NCBI GenBank assembly: GCA_964458705.1
Contig: CAYWKD010000010.1
Location: 1 to 64,000, forward strand
Length of the DNA: 64,000 nt
Direction: 5' to 3'
DNA from: JAAUTG01 sp964458705
Lineage (GTDB): Bacteria > Bacteroidota > Bacteroidia > Chitinophagales > Saprospiraceae
Shown here: positions 45,512-54,701 of the stretch, piece by piece
Layout of the letters: each line of letters starts with the position of its first letter
Numbering within the stretch: position 1 is the stretch's first letter
Translations under genes and position numbers: made by a program
The notes under the pieces: model-generated
Seen by the model: only the letters and a program-made list of their open reading frames with translations
Databases searched by the model: none
What the model was told of the DNA's origin: nothing

Positions 45512-47638
45512 TTATACTTCTTTCATGGAAAGGGTGACACGGCCTCTCTTTAAATCCACTTCCATTATTTTCACTTGTACCTCTTGATTGAGCTTGATAA
45601 TATCCGCTGGATTATTAACAAAAGTGTTGGAGAGCTGCGAGATGTGTACTAGACCATTCTCTTTGATACCAATGTCCACAAATGCGCCAAAATTAGTGAT
45701 GTTTGTAACAATGCCAGGTAGAATCATACCAATGTTCAAGTCTTCCATAGTATGGATGCCTTTAGCAAATTCAAAGGATTTAGCTTCACCTCTTGGGTCT
45801 AGTCCGGGCTTAGCCAGTTCCTGCATGATGTCTTGCAATGTAGGCATACCGACTGTTTCATTAACATATTTTGCCAAGTCTATCTTTTCTCGCAGAGCTT
45901 TCTGTTCAATTAAACTTTGTATCACCACGTTTAAGTCATTTGCCATTTTTTCTACAACAGCGTAATGCTCTGGGTGAACAGCAGTATTGTCTAGTGGATG
46001 CTTGGCTGCTCGAATGCGTAAAAATCCAGCACTCTGCTCAAAAGCTTTTGCGCCCATTCGAGGCACTTCTTTGAGTTGATGTCTAGATTGAAATGCTCCA
46101 TTTTTGCTGCGATAGTTGACAATGTTACTAGCTAGTGTCGGTCCTAGCCCCGAAACATAAGTCAGTAAATATTGACTTGCGGTATTGATATTGATCCCTA
46201 CTGAGTTTACACAACTTTCTACCACTCTGTCTAAGCTATTCTTCAACTTTACTTGATTCACATCATGTTGATATTGTCCGACACCAATTGATTTTGGATC
46301 AATTTTAACTAACTCTGCCAGAGGATCCATTAGTCTTCTTCCAATAGAAATCGCTCCACGGACTGTTAGATCATAATCAGGAAATTCCTCACGAGCAATC
46401 TGCGAAGCAGAGTAAACAGATGCTCCTGCTTCATTCACCATAAAAATAGAAATAGGTTCAGGAAATTTGATATTTTGGCACAGCGCAAAAGTTTCACGCC
46501 CAGCTGTTCCATTTCCAATAGCAATAGCTTCAATGTTGTACTGTTGTACCAAATGCTTTATCTTTTGAGTAGCTTCGGATTGTTGATTTTGAGGAGGATG
46601 TGGATAGATAGTAGTGCTGTGTACCAAGTCTCCATTATTGTTTAGACAGACTATTTTGCAGCCTGTTCGATAACCCGGATCAATACCGAGTACGCACTGC
46701 TGCCCAAGTGGTGGTGCTAGCAAAAGTTGCTTCAGATTTTCTGCAAAAACCTCTATTGCCTGTGTGTCTGCTTTTTCTTTGGCAATATTTCTAAACTCAG
46801 TTTCAATGGATGGGGCAAGTAGTCGCTTGTAGCCATCTTCGATTGCTATCTTTACTTGATCTGCGGCTTTCCCACGACCCTCAATAAATTGACGTTCCAA
46901 CTTATATATCGCTTGTTCTTGATCTGGTGTAACATTAACCCTTAAAATGCCCTCTGATTCCGCTCTTAAAATAGCCAATAGTCGATGGGAAGGAATCTTT
47001 TGCAACAGTTCTTCAAATTCAAAATAATCCTCATATACCTTGCCTTCTTCTTCTCTGCCGCGCACCAATTTGGTTTTGACAGTTGCATATCTTTTGAAAG
47101 CAGCTCGCACTGTATTTCGAGCTTCTTCATCCTCGCTTATTTTCTCAGCAATAATGTCTCTTGCACCTTGTAGGGCATCCTCAATCGTAGGCACTTCATC
47201 TGTGATGTATTCACTCGCCAATACTTCTACTAGATGATAACGTTGAGCTAGGATTTTTTCTGCCAAAGCTCCTAAGCCTCTTTTCTGAGCAATGGAAGCG
47301 CGAGTTTTTCGCTTGCGCTTGTAGGGCAAATATAAATCTTCTAATTCCGTTCTATTCCAACTTCTTTCTATTCTGGTTTTGAGTTCATCTGAAAGTTCTC
47401 CTTGTTCTTCAATAGATTTTAGAATACTTTCTCTTCGCTTAGCAATTTCTTCTAATTTTCTTAAATTCTGCTGTATGTCGGCAATTTGCACCTCATCAAG
47501 CGAGCCAGTAACTTCTTTTCTATATCGTGCAATAAATGGAATAGTTGCTCCTTCTGACAATAAGGTAATTGTGTTCTCAATACGCTTCTGAGGTAGATTG
47601 AGTGTATTTGAAATAAGCTTAATATACGTTTCTGTCAT
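45512..47638 (-). CDS. tex: Tex-family RNA-binding transcription accessory protein
   Basis: 708 residues. Full Tex architecture: helical N-terminus, YqgF/RNase H-like domain (VLGIDPGYRTGCKIVCLN), helix-hairpin-helix (ASNIVNYRSKNGAF) and a C-terminal S1 domain (GMILPGIVTNITNFGAFVDIGIKENGLVHISQLSNTFVNNP). Tex binds nucleic acid and affects transcription and translation; the YqgF part is often inactive. Cytoplasmic. Monocistronic, tail to tail with the alkaline phosphatase gene 35 bp away. Confidence 0.95.
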   Translation of the reverse strand: MTETYIKLISNTLNLPQKRIENTITLLSEGATIPFIARYRKEVTGSLDEVQIADIQQNLRKLEEIAKRRESILKSIEEQGELSDELKTRIERSWNRTELEDLYLPYKRKRKTRASIAQKRGLGALAEKILAQRYHLVEVLASEYITDEVPTIEDALQGARDIIAEKISEDEEARNTVRAAFKRYATVKTKLVRGREEEGKVYEDYFEFEELLQKIPSHRLLAILRAESEGILRVNVTPDQEQAIYKLERQFIEGRGKAADQVKIAIEDGYKRLLAPSIETEFRNIAKEKADTQAIEVFAENLKQLLLAPPLGQQCVLGIDPGYRTGCKIVCLNNNGDLVHSTTIYPHPPQNQQSEATQKIKHLVQQYNIEAIAIGNGTAGRETFALCQNIKFPEPISIFMVNEAGASVYSASQIAREEFPDYDLTVRGAISIGRRLMDPLAELVKIDPKSIGVGQYQHDVNQVKLKNSLDRVVESCVNSVGININTASQYLLTYVSGLGPTLASNIVNYRSKNGAFQSRHQLKEVPRMGAKAFEQSAGFLRIRAAKHPLDNTAVHPEHYAVVEKMANDLNVVIQSLIEQKALREKIDLAKYVNETVGMPTLQDIMQELAKPGLDPRGEAKSFEFAKGIHTMEDLNIGMILPGIVTNITNFGAFVDIGIKENGLVHISQLSNTFVNNPADIIKLNQEVQVKIMEVDLKRGRVTLSMKEV

Positions 47639-48106
47639 ACGGCAGCTCTTGATTAGAAGGCTTTTTTAAAATTGATTACTACTGCAATAATACAAATTTG
47701 TTGCTCATTGTCAGTCGTTAGTTCAGTCACAAGGAGTGAATATTTTTTATTAAAATAGGAAAGAGTACGCTCAAAATTGCTGTCTTACCCTGTTGGTTTC
47801 TTTTGTTGAACCTTATAACTCAATTATTGTTGAACCTCCGAGTTTTGTATCAGGAATTAAGCGTGTTTTATTAATCTAATTTTAATGGAATAGATTTTGA
47901 TTTATAAGGGAGCAGTATAAGATATAAGTTAAAAAAATTAAATACTGATTTGACTATAATATTTAAACAAGATTGAATTTGAAAGGTTGATGACCTTGTT
48001 AAATATAGCATACACAGTTAAGATGGTAAATCAAGCGCAAAGTCCATCAGAAGCACTAGAAAAACATTAATTATCATTCGGAGAAGAAGGTATTTAGTAT
48101 ATTATT
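47639..48106. other. 468-bp intergenic region with a direct repeat
   Basis: Between divergent tex and the anti-sigma-like gene. TTGTTGAACCT occurs twice, at 47803-47813 and 47827-47837 (24-bp period). A 26-codon reading frame (47990-48070, no ribosome site) is present but unsupported. No sigma factor gene is found here. Otherwise AT-rich with no clear structure. Confidence 0.4.
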
Positions 48107-48889
48107 ATGAGTGAAAAAGAAAAAATATTAAATAAAGGACTTATTGAACAGTATGTTCTTGGCTTGTTAGACGAGCAAGAAACGTTGGAATTAGAGCAAC
48201 ACTTCAAAAAATATCCTGAATTACTGCAACACAAAGAAGCAATAGAAAAAACAATGGAGCAGATATTGCTTAACAACGCTATTGCCTCTCCTCCTAATCT
48301 TGGTGATGAAACACTAGAGTCCCTCGAAGTTCCATCTACTTCGATAGTAGAGGAGTCGGCTAAGCCCATGGCTTTTTTGAGAGGTTGGTTGCCTTTTCTT
48401 GCTGTTTCGATTGCTTTGATGATGACATTTCTGTCGTTTCTATCTTATCAGGGAAGACGAGATGCAGAAGTTGAGCTAGTGCAACTTCAATCAAAATACG
48501 AAGCATTAAAGATGGACTGCAATCAAGTTCAAGCTAGTAGAGATATACTTCTTAAGCAAAATACAATTGTAAAAAATAGTCAGAGAGTAGTCCTAAGCGG
48601 AAGCAGTAAAGCTCCTGAAGCTTTAGCTGTTGTTTACTGGAATGAAAATGAAAGAGCAGCCTACATTGATGTTCTAAAAATGCCTGAAATACCTTCTGAT
48701 AAAGAATATCAATTATGGGCTGATGTGGAAGGTGAAATGATAAATATCGGAAAGATAGATGAAAAAGGTGTTGATTTACAATCAATTGCCTTTATTGAAC
48801 ATGCTGAGTCTTTAAATATTACGCTTGAGCCTAAAGGCAATAATCGAATCGCAACGGTGAGTGAATTGTATTTGAATGGAAAAGTTTGA
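48107..48889 (+). CDS. Anti-sigma-like membrane protein with RskA-type domain
   Basis: 260 residues. N-terminal ~60 residues, GLIEQYVLGLLDEQETLELEQHFKKYPELL, match the start of bacterial anti-sigma factors, without a zinc-binding His/Cys set. One TM helix (about 93-113), a coiled coil (118-156), then an RskA-like C-terminal domain (VVYWNENERAAYIDVLKMPEIPSDKEYQLWADVEGEMINIGKI, ITLEPKGNNRIA). It should hold an ECF sigma factor at the membrane. Such genes usually follow their sigma gene, but none is adjacent here. The partner must lie elsewhere or be absent. Confidence 0.82.
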   Translation: MSEKEKILNKGLIEQYVLGLLDEQETLELEQHFKKYPELLQHKEAIEKTMEQILLNNAIASPPNLGDETLESLEVPSTSIVEESAKPMAFLRGWLPFLAVSIALMMTFLSFLSYQGRRDAEVELVQLQSKYEALKMDCNQVQASRDILLKQNTIVKNSQRVVLSGSSKAPEALAVVYWNENERAAYIDVLKMPEIPSDKEYQLWADVEGEMINIGKIDEKGVDLQSIAFIEHAESLNITLEPKGNNRIATVSELYLNGKV

Positions 48890-48922
48890 TGTGCCCAAAT
48901 CTTTATTTTTGAACACATCAAA
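48885..48922. terminator. Convergent terminator hairpin
   Basis: TTTGATGTG (48885-48893, overlapping the stop codon) and CACATCAAA (48914-48922), 9-bp stem with a 20-base loop, between two converging genes. Confidence 0.55.
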
Positions 48923-48928
48923 GTGAAT

Positions 48929-49636
48929 TTATTGCTTAGATTCTTTTATTTTTGAAAGCGTTGTTACCATATTACCTTGAGGCATTGCTATCTCGCTTTT
49001 AACTGTATATCTAGGATTGTCTGATTTTACCCAAACAATAACTTTAATATCCACTGGAGAAGTTGGATAAGTCATTATGACTTTATAAGCCTCGAATACA
49101 CCAGCCTTTACCTCTATTGTTTCCTTGCCATCCACTTCAAAGTGAGTATCTACAATTTGCATTGCTTGTGGATTGAAAGATTTAACATCTGCCTTGTATC
49201 CTTCCTTTAATGGTAAGCTAGCAATCAATAATTCAGGATTACCATATACGATGCCTTCTACGTCTAGGTCAATAGGAGTTTTATTACCTTGAAAATCAGA
49301 GGCTTCACCCGATATTTTACCATCTGAGTAATCTACACGCATAGTCATAAATCCTGACGACTCAGAAGAAATTGTTTTAAGCGTTGCTTTATCTAAGGTA
49401 ACGATATTTTCACTCGTGCCCATAGGCGTTGCTGTTTTATCAGTGATGATGACTTTATTGCCATCTTCTTCTATTGTACGCTCGGTGTCGAAAGCCATAT
49501 CTTGACCACCCATGCTCATTTCCATTGTATAAACGTACTTTCCTGGTAAAGGAGTCGAAGTAGGCTTTAAGGCTTCTTGTGCAAAGCTAGCAAATGCAGT
49601 AACTAAAAAAAGTGTTATTAAACTTAAATACTTCAT
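48929..49636 (-). CDS. Hypothetical secreted protein, DUF3108-like
   Basis: 235 residues. Signal peptide MKYLSLITLFLVTAFASFAQ. The mature part has alternating strands (GKYVYTMEMSMGGQDM, TERTIEEDGNKVIITDKT, TMRVDYSDGKISGE, EVKAGVFEAYKVIMTY, IVWVKSDNPRYTVKSEIA) suggesting a LolA/DUF3108-type half-barrel lipid- or ligand-binding fold; the KAGVFEAYKV and WVKSDNPRYTVK patterns are reminiscent of that group. Function unknown. Divergent from nothing on its right; 49,637-49,837 upstream carries no gene. Confidence 0.6.
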   Translation of the reverse strand: MKYLSLITLFLVTAFASFAQEALKPTSTPLPGKYVYTMEMSMGGQDMAFDTERTIEEDGNKVIITDKTATPMGTSENIVTLDKATLKTISSESSGFMTMRVDYSDGKISGEASDFQGNKTPIDLDVEGIVYGNPELLIASLPLKEGYKADVKSFNPQAMQIVDTHFEVDGKETIEVKAGVFEAYKVIMTYPTSPVDIKVIVWVKSDNPRYTVKSEIAMPQGNMVTTLSKIKESKQ

Positions 49637-49774
49637 GTTTTAATTAAATATGTGAATAAATATTTAGCTCTATTTTAAGATTCCGACATAGAACAATTAG
49701 TCTTTTCGATAAGTTCTTTTCTGATTTTGGCGAATGCTACAAATTAATTTAGCGTGCAGCATACTAAAATAAAA

Positions 49775-49808
49775 AATGAGTCACTCTTGGTAAGAAGAAC
49801 GACTCATT
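49775..49808 (-). terminator. Intrinsic terminator after the coiled-coil protein gene
   Basis: AATGAGTC (49775-49782) and GACTCATT (49801-49808) with an inner TCTT/AAGA pairing. On the minus strand the stem is followed by a T-rich tract (TTTTTATTTTAG), the best classical terminator in the window. Confidence 0.75.
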
Positions 49809-49837
49809 AAATATGATTTTCAACTTGTTGCACTACA

Positions 49838-50818
49838 CTACTTTAATTCAAAAGTACCTGAGCCTGCCAAGTAACCTTTATTATAGACCTCTACGGTATA
49901 TTTTCCAGCTTGAAATGGTTGATTTGGAATCCAACTCACACAAAGATTTTCCTCTTCTTGACTATATGCAATCTCAGTAGATTTTGTAAATCGAATCTGT
50001 TCGCCTGTGGCTTTGCTCTTCATTACGCCTGAGCCTAAATCTTCAATTGCCAGCGTTTCTCCAGTTGGATTAATTACTCTTACGTAAAACATTTCATCTC
50101 CTGCCACCGCTATTCTGTTTGCTGTTGCATCAAAGCAGACTTTTAGGTGATCTACATTATTTGCTCTTTTTTTATCCGCTAGTTTTCCATTATTTCTTGT
50201 TTTGTAACCTACGCCTGATATGTTTTGTACTTTTACCACAGAGGCAATATCTACCTTTTTAGCAAGCGTCGTATTTTCCATTGCCAATGACTCCTTTTCT
50301 GAAGCTAGTGCAGCTTTAGCAGTACTTAATTCTTGATTTTCCAAAGATTTGCTTTGAAGTGTCTCACGAAGTGAATCTGCCTTCATGGAAAGAACTTGAG
50401 TCTGACCGCGTAGTTCCTCATTTTCTTCTTTCAGTTGAGTGATTTCTGCTAAGTATTCGGAAGCTTGATTTCTTAACTTTTGGATTTCAGACCTTGCTTG
50501 TTTAAGGCTTCCGCTATCACGTAGCAAGCGATCAACTCTGTTTTTCTGCTCTTCTAGCTGTGTCTTTTGTTCTTCAATTAACGCATTTAATTCTTCGTTA
50601 GAACCTTTCATCTCTTCCAAATCAGAAAGTGCTTCGTAATAAACTTTTTCTAATTCCAACTTTTCCTGCTCTGCTTCTGATACTTGAGTGGTTAGTTCTT
50701 TGTTTTTAGCGTCTTGTTTGGTCTTATTAATCAATAAGAAGATATTTACGCCCAACAATAATGCGATTACGACTGCTGCGATAGCAATTAATCTTTGCTT
50801 TGAATTATCCGTTGCCAT
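49838..50818 (-). CDS. Membrane-anchored coiled-coil protein with C-terminal beta domain
   Basis: 326 residues. Short cytoplasmic start, TM helix at about 9-30 (IAAVVIALLLGVNIFLLI), a long coiled coil (about 35-195, heptads rich in Glu/Leu/Lys), then a beta-sandwich-like domain (200-326: VCFDATANRIAVAGDEMFYVRVINPTGETLAIED, NLCVSWIPNQPFQAGKYTVEVYN). The coiled coil would reach across the periplasm. Similar proteins occur in Bacteroidota without assigned function; a structural or division-related role is possible but not shown. Single-gene transcript. Confidence 0.65.
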   Translation of the reverse strand: MATDNSKQRLIAIAAVVIALLLGVNIFLLINKTKQDAKNKELTTQVSEAEQEKLELEKVYYEALSDLEEMKGSNEELNALIEEQKTQLEEQKNRVDRLLRDSGSLKQARSEIQKLRNQASEYLAEITQLKEENEELRGQTQVLSMKADSLRETLQSKSLENQELSTAKAALASEKESLAMENTTLAKKVDIASVVKVQNISGVGYKTRNNGKLADKKRANNVDHLKVCFDATANRIAVAGDEMFYVRVINPTGETLAIEDLGSGVMKSKATGEQIRFTKSTEIAYSQEEENLCVSWIPNQPFQAGKYTVEVYNKGYLAGSGTFELK

Positions 50819-50976
50819 ATAGATTGTATTAATTTGTTTCTGCTTAGTAAAATAATAATTTCAAGTCCAAAATTAGCATTTAACTAACTAGGATGCTATT
50901 TTAGAGGACACTGATTGAGTAAAAGGGAACTTCTTGAAGCTAGATGATAAATTTCATTAGGTGAATCGCATAAAAT

Positions 50977-51723
50977 ATGATTGAACAAATAGACTTATCA
51001 AAAATATTGTTTTTAGATATTGAAACCGTATCTGAGCAAGCAACTTACGAAGATTTAGAGGAGCATTTTCAAGAACTATGGAAGCACAAATGTCGGCAAA
51101 TTGCTCGGCAGTATGATGAACCCATTAGCGAAGAACAAGCGAGCGATCTTTACATAGATAAGGCAGGTATCTTTGCCGAGTTTGGTAAAATTGTGTGTAT
51201 CTCGGTTGGCATTGTTTACAGAGATCAAGAAGGACAGCTAGGGGTTCGTTTAAAATCTTTTGCTACTGAGGATGAAGCAACACTGCTGGTGGAATTTTCC
51301 AGTTTACTCAATCAATACTACAGTAATCCAAATACTCATTATCTGTGTGGACACAACATCAAGGAATTTGATGTCCCATACATGTGTAGAAGGATAGTTA
51401 CTAATCAGTTGCCACTGCCCCAACTGCTAGATATCGCAGGCAAGAAACCTTGGGAAACCAAATACTTACTTGATACACTAGAACTTTGGAAATTTGGGGA
51501 TTACAAGCATTATACTTCCTTGAATTTACTCGCCGCTGTACTTAAATTTCCAACTCCTAAAAGTGATATTGATGGAAGTAAAGTCGGGCGAGTTTTCTGG
51601 GAAGAAAAAGACATTGAACGCATTGCTCACTACTGCGAGAAAGATGTGGTTGCTACCGTACAACTTTTTTTGAGGTATAGAAGACTTCCTATCTTGACAG
51701 AAGAGCAGATCACCTCCGTTTGA
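50977..51723 (+). CDS. DnaQ/PolB-like 3'-5' exonuclease
   Basis: 248 residues, cytoplasmic. RNase H-like exonuclease domain with ILFLDIETV (Exo I: Asp, Glu), GHNIKEFDVPYM (Exo II) and HYCEKDVVATVQLFLRY (Exo III, Tyr/Asp), giving the four acidic residues for two-metal catalysis. The pattern is closest to the predicted PolB-type exonuclease family found without a polymerase. It may act in repair or DNA turnover. It converges on the SLBB gene 44 bp away. Confidence 0.85.
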   Translation: MIEQIDLSKILFLDIETVSEQATYEDLEEHFQELWKHKCRQIARQYDEPISEEQASDLYIDKAGIFAEFGKIVCISVGIVYRDQEGQLGVRLKSFATEDEATLLVEFSSLLNQYYSNPNTHYLCGHNIKEFDVPYMCRRIVTNQLPLPQLLDIAGKKPWETKYLLDTLELWKFGDYKHYTSLNLLAAVLKFPTPKSDIDGSKVGRVFWEEKDIERIAHYCEKDVVATVQLFLRYRRLPILTEEQITSV

Positions 51724-51766
51724 GATGACCTGCAATTATTTATTTCCTGATTATTCCGAGTGCATA

Positions 51767-54619
51767 CTAGTTCAATCTTTCGATCAGTAGGATTAATGAA
51801 ATGACTGTTGTTACTTGAGCTAAAGTATCTTTCACCACTTGTCCCCATTCAACTGGTTCTCTTTCTTCTTCTAGTATATCTTCTTCCTTAGGCGGTTTCA
51901 CACCGACGTTAATAACTGCCCCTCGTTGTACTTTGGGGTATATCTTGGCAATTCCTAAATCCACTGTCCTTGATATTCGTCCATTAGGCTGCTCTACCGT
52001 AATTAAGCTACGTTTTCCATTTTCGCTTACTCCAACGGCGTATTCATTGATGTAGAATTTAGCTCTTTTACCATCATGATAAGGCACACTTAGCTGTCCG
52101 TTGTTTGCTAAGATACGTTCCGGATATAATTCAGGCGCTCTAGTAGCTCCAGTGATTCCAACTAGGTCTTGTTGCTTAGGGATGTATAAGGTGTCCCCTT
52201 CTTTTAAGATTAAATTGGATCGAGAATCTTTGTTCAGCAGTACTTCTTCTAACTCAAAAAGCACATAGCCAACATTATCTTGGCTTCTGAGTAATGTTGC
52301 TCCTTCTGGGAAAGCCTCATCTGTAATCCCACCTGCTCGCTCTACTAAGGAGAGAATACGTTCATTATCGTCCAAAAGTGCATAAGGTCCTGGATATTTC
52401 ACTTCTCCTTCAATAATTACTGTCTCAAACAGCTCAAAATCAGGCTTTCGTCTTACCACAATAAGATCAAAGGGTTCGAGTGGAAATTCTATACCTGTAA
52501 CAACTTCAAGGTCTTCATTCACTTCCAATTGCGCCACCATCGTTTGTGTTGCATCCTCCCCGATGTTCAAGCGAAATAGATCAATTTGGTTGGCGGCTGC
52601 TCCAATTTGCAAACCTCCAGCTAGCGTCAGGGCATCCTTTAATGTAAGCGTTTCATCATACTTGAACGTCCCCGCATTTCGCACTAAGCCTTGAACACGT
52701 ATCGAAAATTCGTCTGTGAAAGTTGGATTGGCAAAAACGGCAATGGAATCGTAGGGCATCAAAGGAATATTTTGGCTAGAAGAAGGATTGGCGATAATTT
52801 CCTTGATATTCAAACGAATGTAATCTACATCTTCAAAATTTTCACGATTCTTTCTGTATAAATAAGCATAGTTATTTGCTTCTGGCGTTAAACCTCCCGC
52901 TAGAAGAATGGCGTCTTCTATGGTTAAGTTTTCGCTAATGTCAAAAGGAAAAGTTAATCCATCTCGCACCGCACCTGTTACCTTGACAGTACCAAAATCT
53001 GCATACTTACTCTGTAAAAATATGTTAATACTATCTTCGGCTTGGAGTAGAATATTAAAAGGAGAAGAAGGATCAGCGACGGCTTCTTCTAAATCAATTC
53101 TTAAATACTGATTCGTGCCATCGCTGCGCTTTCTCTTTACGAAAGTAGCATCTGTGCGAGCTTCCTTATCAAGGATAGCTAAGTTTGCCAAATCAGCAAT
53201 TCTCATAGAATCTACTAGCTCGTATTGGGAGGGTAGCTCTACTGCACCATCAATATAAACAAAGTTTTCATAGGTCTTAGGTATTGTTTTGATGATGATT
53301 TCGTCATTGTCATAGAGCACGAAATCGCGATTATCTTCTGCAAGCTTTCTTAAATTAACATTAATGATACGTTCCCGATCATTTTCAAATCGCTTGATTT
53401 GTATGTTGGAACGATAGGCATTAGCATTTAATCCACCTGCATATTCAACTAATTTGTTTAAGTTTTCTCCTTTGAGTAATTCATATCTAAATGGTCTTTT
53501 TACTGCTCCTTTCAGATTAACGACCTTTGTAATTGTAGGAATGTAGATAAAATCATTTTGCTCCAAAAAGAAATCATAGATCAAAGTAGGGTTTTGTAAG
53601 AATTTATAGAGATCGAGTTTTCTTCTTTCACCATCTGATTTAATCAACTCAATATCTCTAAGGCTACCAATATCGCTCGGCCCGCCAGCTAGTCTCAAGG
53701 CATTAATAACAGTATAAGTGGCTGGTACAGTATAACTTCCAGGATTTACTGCTTCTCCAACTATATTAATAGTAACCGTTCTTGCAACGTCCAAAGAAAT
53801 TACGAACTGACCTCTATCATACCTATATCTTCTTTGAAAACTCTTGAATAAAATTTCCTCCGCATCTTCAATAGTAATTCCTTTTAAGTAGATAGGACGC
53901 ATCAGGGCAGGACGTATGACGCCATTCTGGTCTATCTCATATTTTTCATTTGCGACAGATTCTCCAAATATAGAAATAGCAATTTCATCACCAACACCTA
54001 GACGATAGGACTTTGGAGGCTTGACGTTGTAACTTCTATCAGGCTGACTGAGTTGTTTTTCTCTAAATATCTGTTGACCATAGATAGAAGTATTGCCTAG
54101 GTCTTCTGTCACTTGAACTGCTAGTTCTTCTGAAATAGCTTCTTCCACCGTTTGTCCTTCCTGCACTCTTTGCTCAATATTTTGTGTAGGGTCTTTAACC
54201 ACATCTTCTAGTGCTTCATCCACCACTTTTTTAACCTCCTGCTCAGAGGCATTTTCACCAACTTTTTCAGAAACTGCTTCAGAAACTCGCTCTGTGGCGT
54301 TAGCTGTCGTATTTGTAGTTTGATTGGTTTGTTGCTCTGCTTGCAGTTCTTGTACAACTTCCCTGAATACCGTTCTGACCTTAGCTGGGTCTTGCCCAGC
54401 GGGGTTATCAAGATCAACTCCCCTCGCTTTCATTCTAGCCTTCACAGTGGCTTCATTAAGCCCTAGTTGCTTAATTTCGGCTCTTGCTTTTTGCAATTCA
54501 GTGAGCAATTGCTGCGCTTCAACTGGATCAATATTTGCAGGTAGTTGCGTATTCTGCGCTGCCAAGGTAAGCGAAAATAAAGATAAAATGATAAGACAAA
54601 TCAGTAGCCTCCTGTTCAT
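51767..54619 (-). CDS. Large polysaccharide export protein (Wza-like) with about seven SLBB repeats
   Basis: 950 residues. Signal peptide MNRRLLICLIILSLFSLTLAAQ; an acidic Gln/Glu-rich helical region (about 30-170); a polysaccharide export (PES) domain starting YRLGVGDEIAISIFGES (205); then SLBB repeats starting near 285, 367, 453, 545, 640, 733 and 820, each with a pattern such as VNIVGEAVNPGSYTV followed by a GG turn; and a C-terminal hydrophobic helix (933-946) fitting an outer membrane anchor. It would form the outer membrane export channel for exopolysaccharide. Wza normally has two or three SLBBs, so this form is long. Wzc/Wzz are not adjacent. Confidence 0.88.
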   Translation of the reverse strand: MNRRLLICLIILSLFSLTLAAQNTQLPANIDPVEAQQLLTELQKARAEIKQLGLNEATVKARMKARGVDLDNPAGQDPAKVRTVFREVVQELQAEQQTNQTTNTTANATERVSEAVSEKVGENASEQEVKKVVDEALEDVVKDPTQNIEQRVQEGQTVEEAISEELAVQVTEDLGNTSIYGQQIFREKQLSQPDRSYNVKPPKSYRLGVGDEIAISIFGESVANEKYEIDQNGVIRPALMRPIYLKGITIEDAEEILFKSFQRRYRYDRGQFVISLDVARTVTINIVGEAVNPGSYTVPATYTVINALRLAGGPSDIGSLRDIELIKSDGERRKLDLYKFLQNPTLIYDFFLEQNDFIYIPTITKVVNLKGAVKRPFRYELLKGENLNKLVEYAGGLNANAYRSNIQIKRFENDRERIINVNLRKLAEDNRDFVLYDNDEIIIKTIPKTYENFVYIDGAVELPSQYELVDSMRIADLANLAILDKEARTDATFVKRKRSDGTNQYLRIDLEEAVADPSSPFNILLQAEDSINIFLQSKYADFGTVKVTGAVRDGLTFPFDISENLTIEDAILLAGGLTPEANNYAYLYRKNRENFEDVDYIRLNIKEIIANPSSSQNIPLMPYDSIAVFANPTFTDEFSIRVQGLVRNAGTFKYDETLTLKDALTLAGGLQIGAAANQIDLFRLNIGEDATQTMVAQLEVNEDLEVVTGIEFPLEPFDLIVVRRKPDFELFETVIIEGEVKYPGPYALLDDNERILSLVERAGGITDEAFPEGATLLRSQDNVGYVLFELEEVLLNKDSRSNLILKEGDTLYIPKQQDLVGITGATRAPELYPERILANNGQLSVPYHDGKRAKFYINEYAVGVSENGKRSLITVEQPNGRISRTVDLGIAKIYPKVQRGAVINVGVKPPKEEDILEEEREPVEWGQVVKDTLAQVTTVISLILLIERLN

Positions 54620-54643
54620 TGTTGTTTACTTTAAGTGATGATT

Positions 54644-54687
54644 AAGGAAGTAATTCTTCTGAGCAACAGCTAAAAAAATACTTCCTT
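54644..54687. terminator. Hairpin between the SDR and SLBB genes
   Basis: AAGGAAGTA (54644-54652) and TACTTCCTT (54679-54687), followed on the plus strand by a T-rich run. On the minus strand, the direction of both genes, it lacks a T-tract, so its role in splitting the two transcripts is uncertain. Confidence 0.4.
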
Positions 54688-54701
54688 TTTTTATTTAAAA
54701 A

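Noticed and set aside
45588..45965. 125-codon plus-strand frame
   Set aside because: Antisense within the S1 end of tex; no motif.
47990..48070. 26-codon frame before the anti-sigma-like gene
   Set aside because: It looks slightly coding, but has no ribosome site and no similarity I can name; too short to support.
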